NCBI GenBank assembly: GCA_946965045.2
Contig: OX337229.1
Span: 558,001-622,000, forward strand
DNA: 64,000 nt
DNA from: Epithemia pelagica
Taxonomy: Eukaryota; Bacillariophyta; Bacillariophyceae; Surirellales; Surirellaceae
Reading direction: 5' to 3'
The notes beneath the pieces were generated by a model. It did no database searches, was not told the DNA's origin, and worked only from the letters and a program-made list of their open reading frames with translations. Positions 51,489 through 61,529 of the stretch are shown in pieces. Each line of letters opens with the position of its first letter. The stretch's first letter is position 1. The position numbers were made by a program, and so were the translations under genes.

Positions 51489-52181
51489 TTAATGCAAATA
51501 AAATCCACCCCCGTGACACAAGGCAACCAAGGCCAACACCAGTGTCACGACATGGTAGGACAAGATCGTGAAAACATGATTGGTTGCGGGGGAACCCAAC
51601 AGTCCATGAAACACAGCAGCATTCCATGCCTCAAAGGTACATTCCAACAAGGCATGTGCCCACAGAAAGACAACCATTTCCACCAGTGGAACACGTCGTG
51701 GATGCCACCGGTACACGAGCGAATACCACCCACCTGGTTCTTGTTGTCGTTGTTGATTGTGTAGATGGAATTTGACACAATCGTAGACACGGGGAGAGGA
51801 AAACCAGTACACACTGGTGGTCATGCCACGCATCAACAGTGTTGCCAGTATCCCACACCCCACGACTTGGGGGAGGTGCTGTGGTGACAGGCCACTTGCA
51901 GCGGCAGCAGTAGCTGAGGATTGAGTCGTTGTCATTGCTATCCAAAGGCGATGCACCAAGGAATAAACCGCGTTGGAAACTATGAAATAACCCAGGAGCG
52001 ACTCAAAGCCAATGCCATGAGTCGTCCATTCCATCCGACACCACCTGCTCCACGGAACGTTGGTTGGTTGATGGATTGTATCTTCTGGTTCTTGTTCTTG
52101 TAGAGATGCAGCGTCCCAAAAAACTTCTTCTTCTTGTTGTTGCTGCTGTTGGATTGTATGGTGCGAGGGCGAGGATGCCAT
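51489..52181 (-). CDS. Hypothetical membrane protein (230 aa)
   Basis: ATG at 52181 (MASSPSHHTIQQQQQQEEE). After a polar 50-residue N-terminus there are four likely membrane spans: LLGYFIVSNAVYSLVHRLWI, QVVGCGILATLLMRGMTTSV, VEMVVFLWAHALLECTF and FTILSYHVVTLVLALVALC. Several Trp, His and Arg lie between them. It ends HGGGFYLH. No family recognised. A mitochondrial or plastid envelope protein is possible, but no clear presequence is visible. Confidence 0.55.
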   Translation of the reverse strand: MASSPSHHTIQQQQQQEEEVFWDAASLQEQEPEDTIHQPTNVPWSRWCRMEWTTHGIGFESLLGYFIVSNAVYSLVHRLWIAMTTTQSSATAAAASGLSPQHLPQVVGCGILATLLMRGMTTSVYWFSSPRVYDCVKFHLHNQQRQQEPGGWYSLVYRWHPRRVPLVEMVVFLWAHALLECTFEAWNAAVFHGLLGSPATNHVFTILSYHVVTLVLALVALCHGGGFYLH

Positions 52182-53241
52182 GTGACTGGGTGGTTTCGGG
52201 TTTTGGTGAATCGTCGTCGTTTTCTTCCTCCTCTTGTTCTTTTGTTGTTGTGGTTACAAACGGCGACTGTGACGACGACGCACAGTTAGTTCTCCCTGCC
52301 ACAAATGGTATCGTATGCATGCCTCGAGAAACAAGTTACTGCTCGTATTATTCGTACGAGTAGTGGTGATGCGATGAAAGACCTTGGTTCGATACAACTC
52401 TTGTCGTGTCGGAAGAGCAAGAGGCCCTCCGTGTAGAGCCATTAAGGCATCATTTCGACGTTGTATCGGTGGCCATGGTCGTCGTCTCGACAAAAGGAAG
52501 GGGGCCTATGTCGTGACTATAGATTTTTGTGTAGGAATGCCACGCGAGCTTGTCACTACAGTATTTTAACTCTAATACTCTCATGCAGGTTTCGTCTCGA
52601 ACCAGCTTGTAGTACTTTTCCTGAGATAGTACCTTGTTGCTCCCTGCCAATAACCAAAGAAAATAAGGTCGACAGTTGTCAGTTGTTGTGTCTTGCATTT
52701 CCCATTCTTCTTGCATGACGGATACAAGGAGCGTTTGTGGTCTCAAAAGAGCGAAAGGTGACTAGAACAATGGCGCTCACTCGTTGCGTATAAGACGAGG
52801 ACGAAAAACATTCATTTTCGCGGAGCGATACGTTTGTGTGGTCTTTCTCTCGTGCGCGCCCACTCAAGCTTTTTTTGTGGCCGTTGCGCCTCTTTGGACT
52901 ATTGATACTATAGTTCGAAGAGGAGAGAGTCTTATTCAAGGAAAAATAGCGTGTTCTGGTCGCAATTTGAATTCTTCATATCCATTGTATGTAGATACCT
53001 TTGGTGGAAACGAAGCACTTTTCTCTTGCGAACGAAAAACGCAACAACAGAACGCAATAGCGGAAACAACCGTCTCTTTACTCGAGACGTCCAATCGACT
53101 ATCCGCTCTGCTGTGTTCTTCTTGACTTGAATAAACCCTTTGTTGATTGGCATTCTCGCTTTTTCAATCATTCCAAGAATCATCAAGGAAACCAAGGCTT
53201 GCTGTTGTTTCTTGTTCTTCTCAACAATTTGAATTGTCATC
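52182..53241. other. Divergent intergenic region, about 1 kb
   Basis: Between the membrane protein (minus) and the family-B gene (plus), so both promoters lie here. Short frames on both strands show no conserved motif. Confidence 0.4.
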
Positions 53242-54495
53242 ATGGCCGTCAGTAGTGAAACCAACGAAGAGCAACCTCGCTCCCACAGCGAGCACCATGC
53301 ACAAACTAAGCCAACACGGCGCTTGTTGGCTCGGTTGGGTTCCACATCCAGCTCGAGCACACAGAGTCGCAAGGCTCAACGAAAGGAACGCCACAAGAAT
53401 AATAAAGTCGTGGAGGATGAAAGTACCGAACGGACGAGTGGTACGAGCATGTTGTCTTCGCTGTCATCCTTATCCTTGTCCAAGTCATCGACCAATTCCG
53501 TACAAATCAGCAACAACGAATCCGAGATATCCTCGTCGGCAAAATCCTCCTCCTCAAAGCCTCGCAATCGATTGTTTGGTGGTCGAAAGTCCATGTCCTC
53601 TCAAGTGTCATCCCTTTCCACCGACAGTCGTTTGTCGTCTTCGACTGCCCGAGGTACGACAGCAACCACAACCACCACAACACTGAGGACTCCACCGCCG
53701 CCGCTCAAATCGGTCCGCTTCAATCTACGAGGCAATCAAAAACACGAATTGATGCAACCTCCACGTACGATTGTGGAACGACAATTGTGTTGGTACACAG
53801 CCGATGAATGTGAAGAAATTATGGAACGGACACAAGCGAGTACCGTAGTCTTGATGAAATCGTCCTTGTTATTACCATCCACAAAGAGCAAGAATCGAAG
53901 CAACAACTACAATAACAATCCCTTGAGCCGGGCCTATCATTCCTGTTGTCAAGGAGCCTTGTCGCAATCCAAGGTGGAACAAATGCAACACTTTTTGGCC
54001 GGCATTCATCAGGACGACAAGGAGGAGCAGGACCCAACCAAATCATCCAAACAACAACAACAACACTTTTATTTTGATACGGATTTGGATCCGTGGGGAT
54101 TGGAACAAGCCTTGGTGCCAGCCGCGGTTCATGAACGAGCCATTCGACGACAAGATGTCGCCCAACTCTTGTGGGTGTACAATCAAGAATGTCAAATGGA
54201 TTGGACCGCACCTAAATCGTCGTATTCCTCGCGTCGTCGATCGAACGCTCCCAAACGAAGGCCACAACAACAACCAGCACGAACGGGAACCACAAACTGC
54301 GAGAAGGATGATGACGAAGCCTTGTGGGAACAATTGAGTCAAGATTGCAAAGATGTGTCTCGACCGTCGCGATTGTTTGTCCTGGGGATTGGGCAAGCAC
54401 AACAACAAGCCTTGCAAAGCAGCATGGCGTCTACCTCCACGACGACAAGTACCGAGTCACCCACAACCACCAATACAACGACCGTCGTCCGGTAA
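53242..54495 (+). CDS. Hypothetical protein, family member B (417 aa), paralog of 31034-31894
   Basis: ATG at 53242 (MAVSSETNEEQPRSHSEHHA). A disordered Ser/Thr-rich N-terminus (~150 residues) leads to KSVRFNLRGNQKHELMQP. The shared family blocks follow in the same order as in the 31-kb gene: RQLCWYTADECEEIMERT, RAYHSCCQGALSQS, DPWGLEQALVPAAVHER, DVAQLLWVYNQEC and CKDVSRPSRLFVLGIGQAQ. Extra polar inserts (about 50 residues with NNYNNN and RRRSNAPKRRPQQQP) lengthen it. The repeated occurrence in one 64-kb window suggests an expanded, lineage-specific family. No catalytic residues can be named. Confidence 0.75.
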   Translation: MAVSSETNEEQPRSHSEHHAQTKPTRRLLARLGSTSSSSTQSRKAQRKERHKNNKVVEDESTERTSGTSMLSSLSSLSLSKSSTNSVQISNNESEISSSAKSSSSKPRNRLFGGRKSMSSQVSSLSTDSRLSSSTARGTTATTTTTTLRTPPPPLKSVRFNLRGNQKHELMQPPRTIVERQLCWYTADECEEIMERTQASTVVLMKSSLLLPSTKSKNRSNNYNNNPLSRAYHSCCQGALSQSKVEQMQHFLAGIHQDDKEEQDPTKSSKQQQQHFYFDTDLDPWGLEQALVPAAVHERAIRRQDVAQLLWVYNQECQMDWTAPKSSYSSRRRSNAPKRRPQQQPARTGTTNCEKDDDEALWEQLSQDCKDVSRPSRLFVLGIGQAQQQALQSSMASTSTTTSTESPTTTNTTTVVR

Positions 54496-54953
54496 CAAGA
54501 AGAACCACTACTGGGGCTACAACCATACAGCCAACACCCTGGCTATTGGCAATGGTCTCACGATAATAGTTGTCCAATACTGAAAGGCGTCCATGACTGA
54601 CAAAGACAGGCGCTACTACATAAAGAAAGCTCTAACCATGTACAGTTTTGATTTTTAGGTTTTGACTCATTCCTTTTACAGGGGAGGACCTTTTCTTCTG
54701 TTACCACCAACGGTTTTCTGTCACGACAACAAGTATACGTAACTCTAGACCTGGAATGCATAATTGTCTGTCCCTGTGTGTGTTTTTGTACGGTGCTGTA
54801 GTTGCTTCCGAGTCTGTAGAAAAAGGGAACACGCAAGTGCCGTCTCCTTGTTCATCCTCATGCGTGGTACGGAGTTGTCCGTTTCGTGCCATTGTAGATG
54901 GTGTCGTAGGATCCTCCACAAAAAAGGACTTTGGGACTTGTCTCGAACTGCTT
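54496..54953. other. Convergent intergenic region
   Basis: 3' ends of the family-B gene and the putative plastid protein converge here; nothing else seen. Confidence 0.4.
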
Positions 54954-55568
54954 TTATTCTTGTGGCGAGACCATCTCCAATTCGTCTTCGGCAAAGTAGT
55001 AGTAATAATACATTGTGTGGTCCACCACCATTGTGTTGTCGGAAAGTACCATATGTGTGTTGTTTGTGGTAGTAGTGGCGGCGGCTGTCCGAACAAACTG
55101 AACTCGGACCGCCAATTGGTCATCGACTTGTTCGGCACAACAACACGTGGGATCGACGTCACATTTTTCCCAGGTTTCCACGACGGTTCCCACCTGATGG
55201 TACAAATTGCCATGATCGGTCACGGAAATGTCACGGGTCACGACCCGAACCGAATCCCCGACACAAAACGCATTGGCTGCCGAAACATCGCGCATGGTCC
55301 AACACGATATGGAGGGACGACGACGACGACGAGATGCCCGTGTCCTTGAGGCGAATTGTTGGAATGGTTCTTGCCATGGTCCTCGTCTCGAAACAAAGGA
55401 GGACGACGACGACATCCAGGAGGTTCCTGTGTGTATCATGGAAAAGGCGGCGGTTGTAACCAAATCAGAGTCTTGCGACGAACACAAGAGGAAAAAGATT
55501 TGGATCATTCTCCACCAGGTGCCGCCGGATCGTACAGTGGTCCATGGAGGATTGAGAGAGAGTGTCAT
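54954..55568 (-). CDS. Putative plastid-targeted small protein with a beta-rich C-terminal domain (204 aa)
   Basis: The first in-frame ATG is 55568; a second at 55508 starts MIQIFFLLCSSQ and may be the true start (184 aa). From there a hydrophobic leader is followed by TTAAFS, a good match to the diatom ASAFAP-type plastid cleavage motif, and then a basic Ser/Arg-rich stretch. The mature domain reads AFCVGDSVRVVTRDISV, then QVGTVVETWEKCDVDPTC with a Cys triplet, DQLAVRVQF and YYYFAEDELEMV. The VGDxVRVV and GTVVE strands look like a small SH3/KOW-type barrel. The conserved cysteines suggest metal binding or redox control. Family not recognised. Confidence 0.6.
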   Translation of the reverse strand: MTLSLNPPWTTVRSGGTWWRMIQIFFLLCSSQDSDLVTTAAFSMIHTGTSWMSSSSSFVSRRGPWQEPFQQFASRTRASRRRRRPSISCWTMRDVSAANAFCVGDSVRVVTRDISVTDHGNLYHQVGTVVETWEKCDVDPTCCCAEQVDDQLAVRVQFVRTAAATTTTNNTHMVLSDNTMVVDHTMYYYYYFAEDELEMVSPQE

Positions 55569-56158
55569 CTTTTTGCTGGACCAATGCCAAGCTCTCTCTT
55601 TGTCTCTTTCACCCTTTCGAGAAGGGTTTCTCAAGATACACGGAGATTAGGTAGAGAGGGATCCATCAAGATCTTTGTGTGGCCAACGTCATCCATCTCG
55701 TCATTTTTTGTGAGAAAGAGAAGAAATGCGATCTGCGACTGACGGGTTTCTCGGATTACGTCTTATTCGTGACTGCCCACTATTGCCGGTTCTCGCTCGC
55801 GTCTGACGTGAGAGTTTGGAATTCCAAAAGGTTCCAAACCGCGGGCAGATGTTCCCAATCGGTTGTGCGCACGACGGCACTGTGGCTGTGTCTATTGATT
55901 GCATCCAAGAACAACAACAATAAGAGCGTCTCATCCGTTCGTTGCGCATCTCAGATTCTGCTGATTGCTGATCCAACATTAACGCAACAGAACAAGAACA
56001 AGAGATCACATCATCCAACAACTTTCGCCGAAACGAAATACCAGATTGGTTTCGTAGAAGAAAGCAAGAAACTAAGCAGCGCTGCACTTGGATTGTGAGC
56101 AGTTCAGCACCCAGAAGAACTGTTCTGTCTAGTAGATAGTCGAATCGGTGACAACAGG
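55569..56158. promoter_or_regulatory. Divergent intergenic region upstream of the ATPase gene
   Basis: About 590 bp between the plastid-type protein (minus) and the large ATPase (plus). Short frames only; no specific promoter motif identified. Confidence 0.35.
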
Positions 56159-59100
56159 ATGAGTTTGAAATCGTCCACGCCCACGACCGTGTCCACATCG
56201 TCGTCGGCTTCGATGTTGGCCACTAGCAGTACTTCGCCACCGGCATCGTCCGGTCCAGCCTGGGATTGGAGTGCCTTGTATGGTCGCGAAGAAGAATCCA
56301 ACTTGTTGCAACAATTGATTGAAATGCCGCCACTCGAACCCAGCGAAGAACAACAAGAAGAAGAAGAAGCGAAACCAGAACAAGAAGAAGAAGAAACTGG
56401 CAAACCAGACAACGAGAAATCACCAAAGGGCGGCGGCAAGTCCCCAAAAAAGAAGAAGGAAGACGATACCATGCTGTCCTCCGATCCCAATCACGCCGGT
56501 CAACGTTTGCATCCAGGTGCCACTGTCTTGTTGCACGGTGTCGCTGGGAGTGGCAAATCGTCCTTGATTCAAGCTCAGGACTGGAAGGGTTGGTTGTTGG
56601 TATCGGGCAAATATTTGGCCCATCAAGAAAAGTTTCAAGAACCCTTTTCAGCCTTGATTCAAGCCTTGAATACACTCATTGAATTGTGGATTACCCACAA
56701 TGAAACTGTCGCCATTTGTCAAATGGGTGGCTTTACCACGCTCTTGCAAGAAGATGTGGAATTTCTGCGACATGTTCTCCCCAAGGCCTATCAAGCGGTC
56801 AAGAAAAAGACGTATTCCTGTCAAGCGGCGCAACGAGCCATGAAAGAAGGCCAAAAGGAAAATACCGACATGGCGAGCAAAATGGAGAACCTTCAGGTAT
56901 CATCCTCGACGGTTCCGGAAAACGACACAACGACTCCCTCGATTCCTTCCGATGCCGCCGATCGCGTGAGTTACCAAAAACATCGCAATTCCAGTTTTAC
57001 CATGAAACAAGATTTGTGTACCATGGATTGTGTCAATGCCAGTTTTGTCCGTATCTTGACCTTTTTGACCCAAGCGCAACCCGTCGTCTTGTTTTTGGAC
57101 GATGTGCAATGGGCCGATGCCGCCAGTGCCAAGGTCTTGCATGTGTTGGCCACCACCCAACCCATTCCCAATTGTCTCCTCGTGTTGAGTTATCGGGAGG
57201 AAGAAATTGGACAAGCCGATGTCCGCATGCAACAAACCATTGCCGCCATTCAATTGTATAAAGAAGATCAAGATCATGAAGAAGAAGAAAAGACAGAGCA
57301 GGAGAATGACAAGGAGCCACAACCAGAGATCCAAAACGGCGAGAAGGCCGTTCAATCCGAGGACGCTTCGGACAAGAAAGAAGACAAGCAAGAGGACCAA
57401 AATCCATTGACAGACATTAGTCGTCCATCTCGTCGTCGTCGTCGCCGTGTCTACGATTTATCGATATCCAATTTGTCCGTATCCAGCGTAAATCAATTGG
57501 TCTCCTCCTTGACGAAACGTTCCTTGGACGAAACCCTGCCCTTGGCCGAGGTGGTCCATCAAAAGACGGCCGGTAATCCCTTTTTTGTCACGCAATTTAT
57601 GCAAATGTTGCGACAAGAAGACTTTGTCCGTTATTCCTACTTTACCGGCAATTGGGAATGGGGCGATGTCGATACCTTGTCCAGTGCCGCACATGTGTCG
57701 GAAAATGTCGCCGATATTGTGGCCGCCACCATGGAACGATTGCCCGTAGCCACACGGGTGGCCCTCAAAGTCGCGGCCTGTTTGGGCAAGATTCTTCCCC
57801 TTCATGTCCTCATTCAATGGTTTGATTCCTTTTTTGATGCCGACAGCGCCGGTACGACCTGTTGTCCAGGACTGCATCAAATTCAAATGCAAGGATTGCA
57901 ATCCGTCTTGGACAATGCCGTGCAAGTGGGAATTCTCATTCGTCCCAAGGGACAAGAAGCCTACATGTGGGCTCATGACAAATTGCAATCGGTTGCCTAT
58001 TCCCTCATTCCCCTCCACTTTCGTCCGCAATTGCATTTGAAACTAGGACGACTCTTGTGGAAAATGAGTCAACAAGATTTCCCCGACGAGGAATGGATGG
58101 TCTTCATGGCAGCCGATCAAATGAATCGATATTCCGAACAAGAAGAGGCACTGAAACAACAACCCCCACCGGAATGTACCGATCCTGGCTATCAATATTA
58201 CAAGAAAAAGTTGGATCAAATGGGCGATCCCAATAGTCCGGACAATCCTCAAATTTTGGGGGCCGAAGTCGCCACACTGTGTTTGGAGGCGGCGCGATTG
58301 TCCTTGGCCAAATCGGCCCTCTATCCAGCCTATGACATGCTCAAGGCAGGTGTCAAGCATTTGGATGTACCCAACAAGTGGAATCTTCATTACGATTTGT
58401 GTTTGAGTTTGTACAATACGATTGCCGAATTGTCGGTCCAATTGGGCCAAAGCGAGCAGGCCATGGAGGCTGTCGAACAAGTCAAGAAGCATGCGAAATC
58501 GTATCAAGACAAGTTTCGTGTGCAAATGGTACATCTCAAGTGTATCACAGCTGGAAAGGATCGTAACTATAATTTGGGATTGGAAACGTCGACTGAAATT
58601 CTTCGCGAGTATGGAGTTCGCATGCCCAACAAGCTGCTTCCGGGTATGCTCTTGATGGAATGCAAAAAGACGAGACGACGATTGCCAGGAGGCAAGCTCG
58701 AAGGACTTCTCGAGTATCCGGTTATGACAGATCCGAAATCCAGAAATGTCATTAAATTACTGACAGGTCACGCCATGTATGCCCTAATGTCACAGAAGAA
58801 ACGCAATCGGAACATTTCTTGGTTCGCTTCCCTCAAGATCTTGAGCATGTCGGCGGATCAAAAGGCGGTCGCCGAAGAAACTGCCATGGCTATCGTATCC
58901 TTGGGTATGGCACATGGTCTGCAAGGAGAATTCAAGGAGGCCAACGAATATGGCGAATTGGGTTTGAAGCTAATGGAGCGCTTTCCCCAAACAGTCGGAT
59001 CTATTCATGCTATGGTCATGGTCGCAGCTGCGGCCGGTATTTTTGCCTTTACCAAACCTCTCAACAAGTGTTTGGACATTTTCTTGGAAGGGCATCATCT

Positions 59101-60271
59101 CGGATTGCGTACGGGCAATACCGAAAAGGCTGGAGGAGCCATTTTGGCCTATGCTTACACCTATCTTACTTGTGGGTTACCCTTGGCACCGTTGCAAGCC
59201 GATTTGAAACAATACAAAAAGGAAGTGGTTCAGTTCAATCTTCCTGAAACCATTCTGGCTGTTTTCAATATTTTCGAACAATTCATTTTGAATCTACAAG
59301 ATCCAGGATCCGACCCAACGCTATTGAAGGGAGAAGCCATGGATCAAGACGAAATGTTGGCTTCCTTCCATGGCAATGCGCATCGCATGACAAAACGCGA
59401 CATTGACTCGTTCCGAATTATGTTGGCGTTGATTTATGGTAAATGGACCGTTGCAGAGAAACTACTGAATGATTTGGAACCGTTCTTGGACAATGACCAA
59501 TATCACATTCGTGCGGCCATGCGTCGTTGCAACGTGGCGTTGGTAGCGTTCAAACTAAGCCGGACCAATGGGAAACGCAAACTACGACAAATGGCTCGTA
59601 AGATTACCAAGGAATTCCGCGAGGACTTGAAAAAGGGGAACATCAATGCCATGCCCCTGTACACAATGCTGGAAGCAGAAGAATCTCCATCCAAGGAAGG
59701 ATACGACAAGGCGATTCGGTTCACCGCCAAGATGGGGCTGGTTCACTTTGAAGCCTACATGTGCGAACAAGCTGGCCATTTCTTTTTGGAACAGAAGGAC
59801 GAAGAATGGGCTGAGTTCTACTTGGCACAAGCCGTGACCTTGAACGATGAATGGGGCGCAGAAGGCAAGGCACAGCAATTGCGCATGGATCACACTCGGT
59901 TGCTTCGATCTTCGTTGGTACGAGAACGGGCTAATACAGCTCTCAAGGGCCGAAGTCGATACTCATCCTCCCATACCGATGTTATGATGGATTTCGACTT
60001 TGAGCGACTCAGCAACAACACGCTCAACAGTTCCACTGCCGTATCCTCTTCATCTTCCTCCTTATCGGCTCGTTCCCTCTTTACCAGTGGTACCTTGGCC
60101 AATGCAACCTCGTCCTTGATGCGAAGATCACGTGCCGACAACAATACGTTGTCGCAAAAAGACGACGATACCATGACCTCCTCGACGGAAGATTCCAGTG
60201 AACACGATGGAAGCCAAGGCAGCATGGAGTTTACCATGGGAAGGTTTACATACACAAGTCCTCTATCGTAG
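56159..60271 (+). CDS. Large AAA_16/STAND-like ATPase with helical-repeat C-terminus (1370 aa)
   Basis: Residues 1-35 are Ser/Thr-rich. An Orc/AAA_16-type NTPase follows, starting YGREEESNLLQQLIEM and interrupted by an acidic Glu/Lys insert. The Walker A motif is HGVAGSGKSSLIQ near residue 130, Walker B VVLFLDDVQWADA near 310 and the sensor-like TAGNPFFVTQFMQML near 470. A long alpha-helical region (about 500-1250) reads like TPR-type repeats (e.g. GQSEQAMEAVEQVKKHAKSY, then LEAARLSLAKSALYPAYDML). The end is Ser-rich and disordered. This NTPase-plus-TPR layout is typical of predicted ATPases in signalling proteins joined to kinases or cyclases. Here no kinase or cyclase domain is present, so it may act as a scaffold or switch. 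No introns in 4.1 kb. Confidence 0.8.
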   Translation: MSLKSSTPTTVSTSSSASMLATSSTSPPASSGPAWDWSALYGREEESNLLQQLIEMPPLEPSEEQQEEEEAKPEQEEEETGKPDNEKSPKGGGKSPKKKKEDDTMLSSDPNHAGQRLHPGATVLLHGVAGSGKSSLIQAQDWKGWLLVSGKYLAHQEKFQEPFSALIQALNTLIELWITHNETVAICQMGGFTTLLQEDVEFLRHVLPKAYQAVKKKTYSCQAAQRAMKEGQKENTDMASKMENLQVSSSTVPENDTTTPSIPSDAADRVSYQKHRNSSFTMKQDLCTMDCVNASFVRILTFLTQAQPVVLFLDDVQWADAASAKVLHVLATTQPIPNCLLVLSYREEEIGQADVRMQQTIAAIQLYKEDQDHEEEEKTEQENDKEPQPEIQNGEKAVQSEDASDKKEDKQEDQNPLTDISRPSRRRRRRVYDLSISNLSVSSVNQLVSSLTKRSLDETLPLAEVVHQKTAGNPFFVTQFMQMLRQEDFVRYSYFTGNWEWGDVDTLSSAAHVSENVADIVAATMERLPVATRVALKVAACLGKILPLHVLIQWFDSFFDADSAGTTCCPGLHQIQMQGLQSVLDNAVQVGILIRPKGQEAYMWAHDKLQSVAYSLIPLHFRPQLHLKLGRLLWKMSQQDFPDEEWMVFMAADQMNRYSEQEEALKQQPPPECTDPGYQYYKKKLDQMGDPNSPDNPQILGAEVATLCLEAARLSLAKSALYPAYDMLKAGVKHLDVPNKWNLHYDLCLSLYNTIAELSVQLGQSEQAMEAVEQVKKHAKSYQDKFRVQMVHLKCITAGKDRNYNLGLETSTEILREYGVRMPNKLLPGMLLMECKKTRRRLPGGKLEGLLEYPVMTDPKSRNVIKLLTGHAMYALMSQKKRNRNISWFASLKILSMSADQKAVAEETAMAIVSLGMAHGLQGEFKEANEYGELGLKLMERFPQTVGSIHAMVMVAAAAGIFAFTKPLNKCLDIFLEGHHLGLRTGNTEKAGGAILAYAYTYLTCGLPLAPLQADLKQYKKEVVQFNLPETILAVFNIFEQFILNLQDPGSDPTLLKGEAMDQDEMLASFHGNAHRMTKRDIDSFRIMLALIYGKWTVAEKLLNDLEPFLDNDQYHIRAAMRRCNVALVAFKLSRTNGKRKLRQMARKITKEFREDLKKGNINAMPLYTMLEAEESPSKEGYDKAIRFTAKMGLVHFEAYMCEQAGHFFLEQKDEEWAEFYLAQAVTLNDEWGAEGKAQQLRMDHTRLLRSSLVRERANTALKGRSRYSSSHTDVMMDFDFERLSNNTLNSSTAVSSSSSSLSARSLFTSGTLANATSSLMRRSRADNNTLSQKDDDTMTSSTEDSSEHDGSQGSMEFTMGRFTYTSPLS

Positions 60272-60422
60272 AGTGTCAATGTTACGGTTGTTGCTGTTGT
60301 ATAATTTTTAGGAGTATTCTGGTACATAAATGGTAAACAAGACGGGTAGGTTACATAGCACACCGTTGCTGTTTTGTCCAACATCAAATCTGAATACTAG
60401 TAGGCAGCATCTACTAGAGGTA

Positions 60423-61286
60423 TTACACTCCTAATTCCTGGTGTTCGAAAGATCCGTTGCCTTCATGGGTGCAATAACAGGGTGTTCCGTCCGCCTCTTG
60501 GACCTGAAAATCCACCGTGCTAAACACTCGTTCCGTCAAGGCTGGTACTTGTCGCACATGATCTGCTGGATCGCACTGCTCGTCATCTTGTGGGTGCATC
60601 ACAACAGAACAAGGCTCGTTTCATGCCCTTATCCAAAGATGCAAATTCGACCGTCAAGCCCTTGTTGGCAATGGTTTGTCGAGCCGTTTCGCTACCATCC
60701 AAAATGACAAAGGTTCCAAAGGTGGCAAATTGTATCCACTGGTCGAGTTTGGGAACCACGACCATGGTAAAGAAGTCCGTCAGGGCCGTGGATGAATGGA
60801 AAAGGTCTGGGTCGTTTCATCAAAATACATAGCCAACAGTAGAACGTCATTCTGGTTGGTGTTGGCAGAGTCTTGCTGCGGTTGTTGTTGTTGTACCATG
60901 GCATTCAATTCATTCCGCATGCGGTTCACATTGGGCGTACTGGTCGCAATCAAACTGTACAAAAGTGTGGCCATGAGAGGCAAGGGTTCCACGGGCTTTT
61001 CTTGGATAAGGCATTCATCGTTGGGATTGGCTCGAACAAGAGAAGTGCCAAACACCAAAAGCCAAACACCAACATAGTCTTCGTCCTCTTCTTCGTCGTC
61101 TTGTTGTTGTTGTTGTGTCGTCGTCATCGACTTGCTCTTGTTCTTGTCGTTGTCGTCTTGGTTGTGGTTTCGTTGCAGAGGAGCCGTGTCCTCGTGTTGC
61201 TGTTGTGCCGTCGTCGTCGACTTGTTGTTCTTGTCGTCGTCGTCTTGGTTGTGCTTTTGTTGAAGACCGCTTGCGCTGCCGACCAT
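60423..61286 (-). pseudogene. Broken or frameshifted gene, unknown product
   Basis: From the ATG at 61286 (MVGSASGLQQKHNQDDDDK) one frame runs through a Gln/Asp-rich internal repeat (HNQDDDDKNNKS and HNQDDNDKNKSK) and a folded-looking part (YVGVWLLVFGTSLVRAN, LLLAMYFDETTQTFSIH), then stops near 60778. The next ~180 bp is protein-like in another frame (TALTDFFTMVVVPKLDQW, then IANKGLTVEFASLDKGMKRA). After about 60600 the first frame resumes (VMHPQDDEQCDPADHV) and ends at 60423. The two shifts compensate each other. No splice sites fit. It could be a recent pseudogene, or two sequencing errors. It is convergent with the large ATPase gene. Family not recognised. Confidence 0.5.
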
Positions 61287-61529
61287 TGCGCCGCAGAGGT
61301 ACGTCCAACAGTGCCCCGACGGTTGATTGTTGTGTAGTTGCGCTGTGTTGCGGCCCTCGACCCTCGAGGTACGTGCAACAATGCCCCGACGGTGGACATA
61401 AACCGGCCCCGCTGCCTCGGTCCAATCGTACACTGATCGCCAACAACACGAAACGCCAACAACAACAGCACGCGACAATCCAACATGCACAAAAACAAAA
61501 AATACGATTGACCAAAAATACGATTGACC

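Noticed and set aside
52932-53372. 146-codon minus-strand ORF overlapping the family-B gene start
   Set aside because: Antisense shadow without ATG support or motifs.
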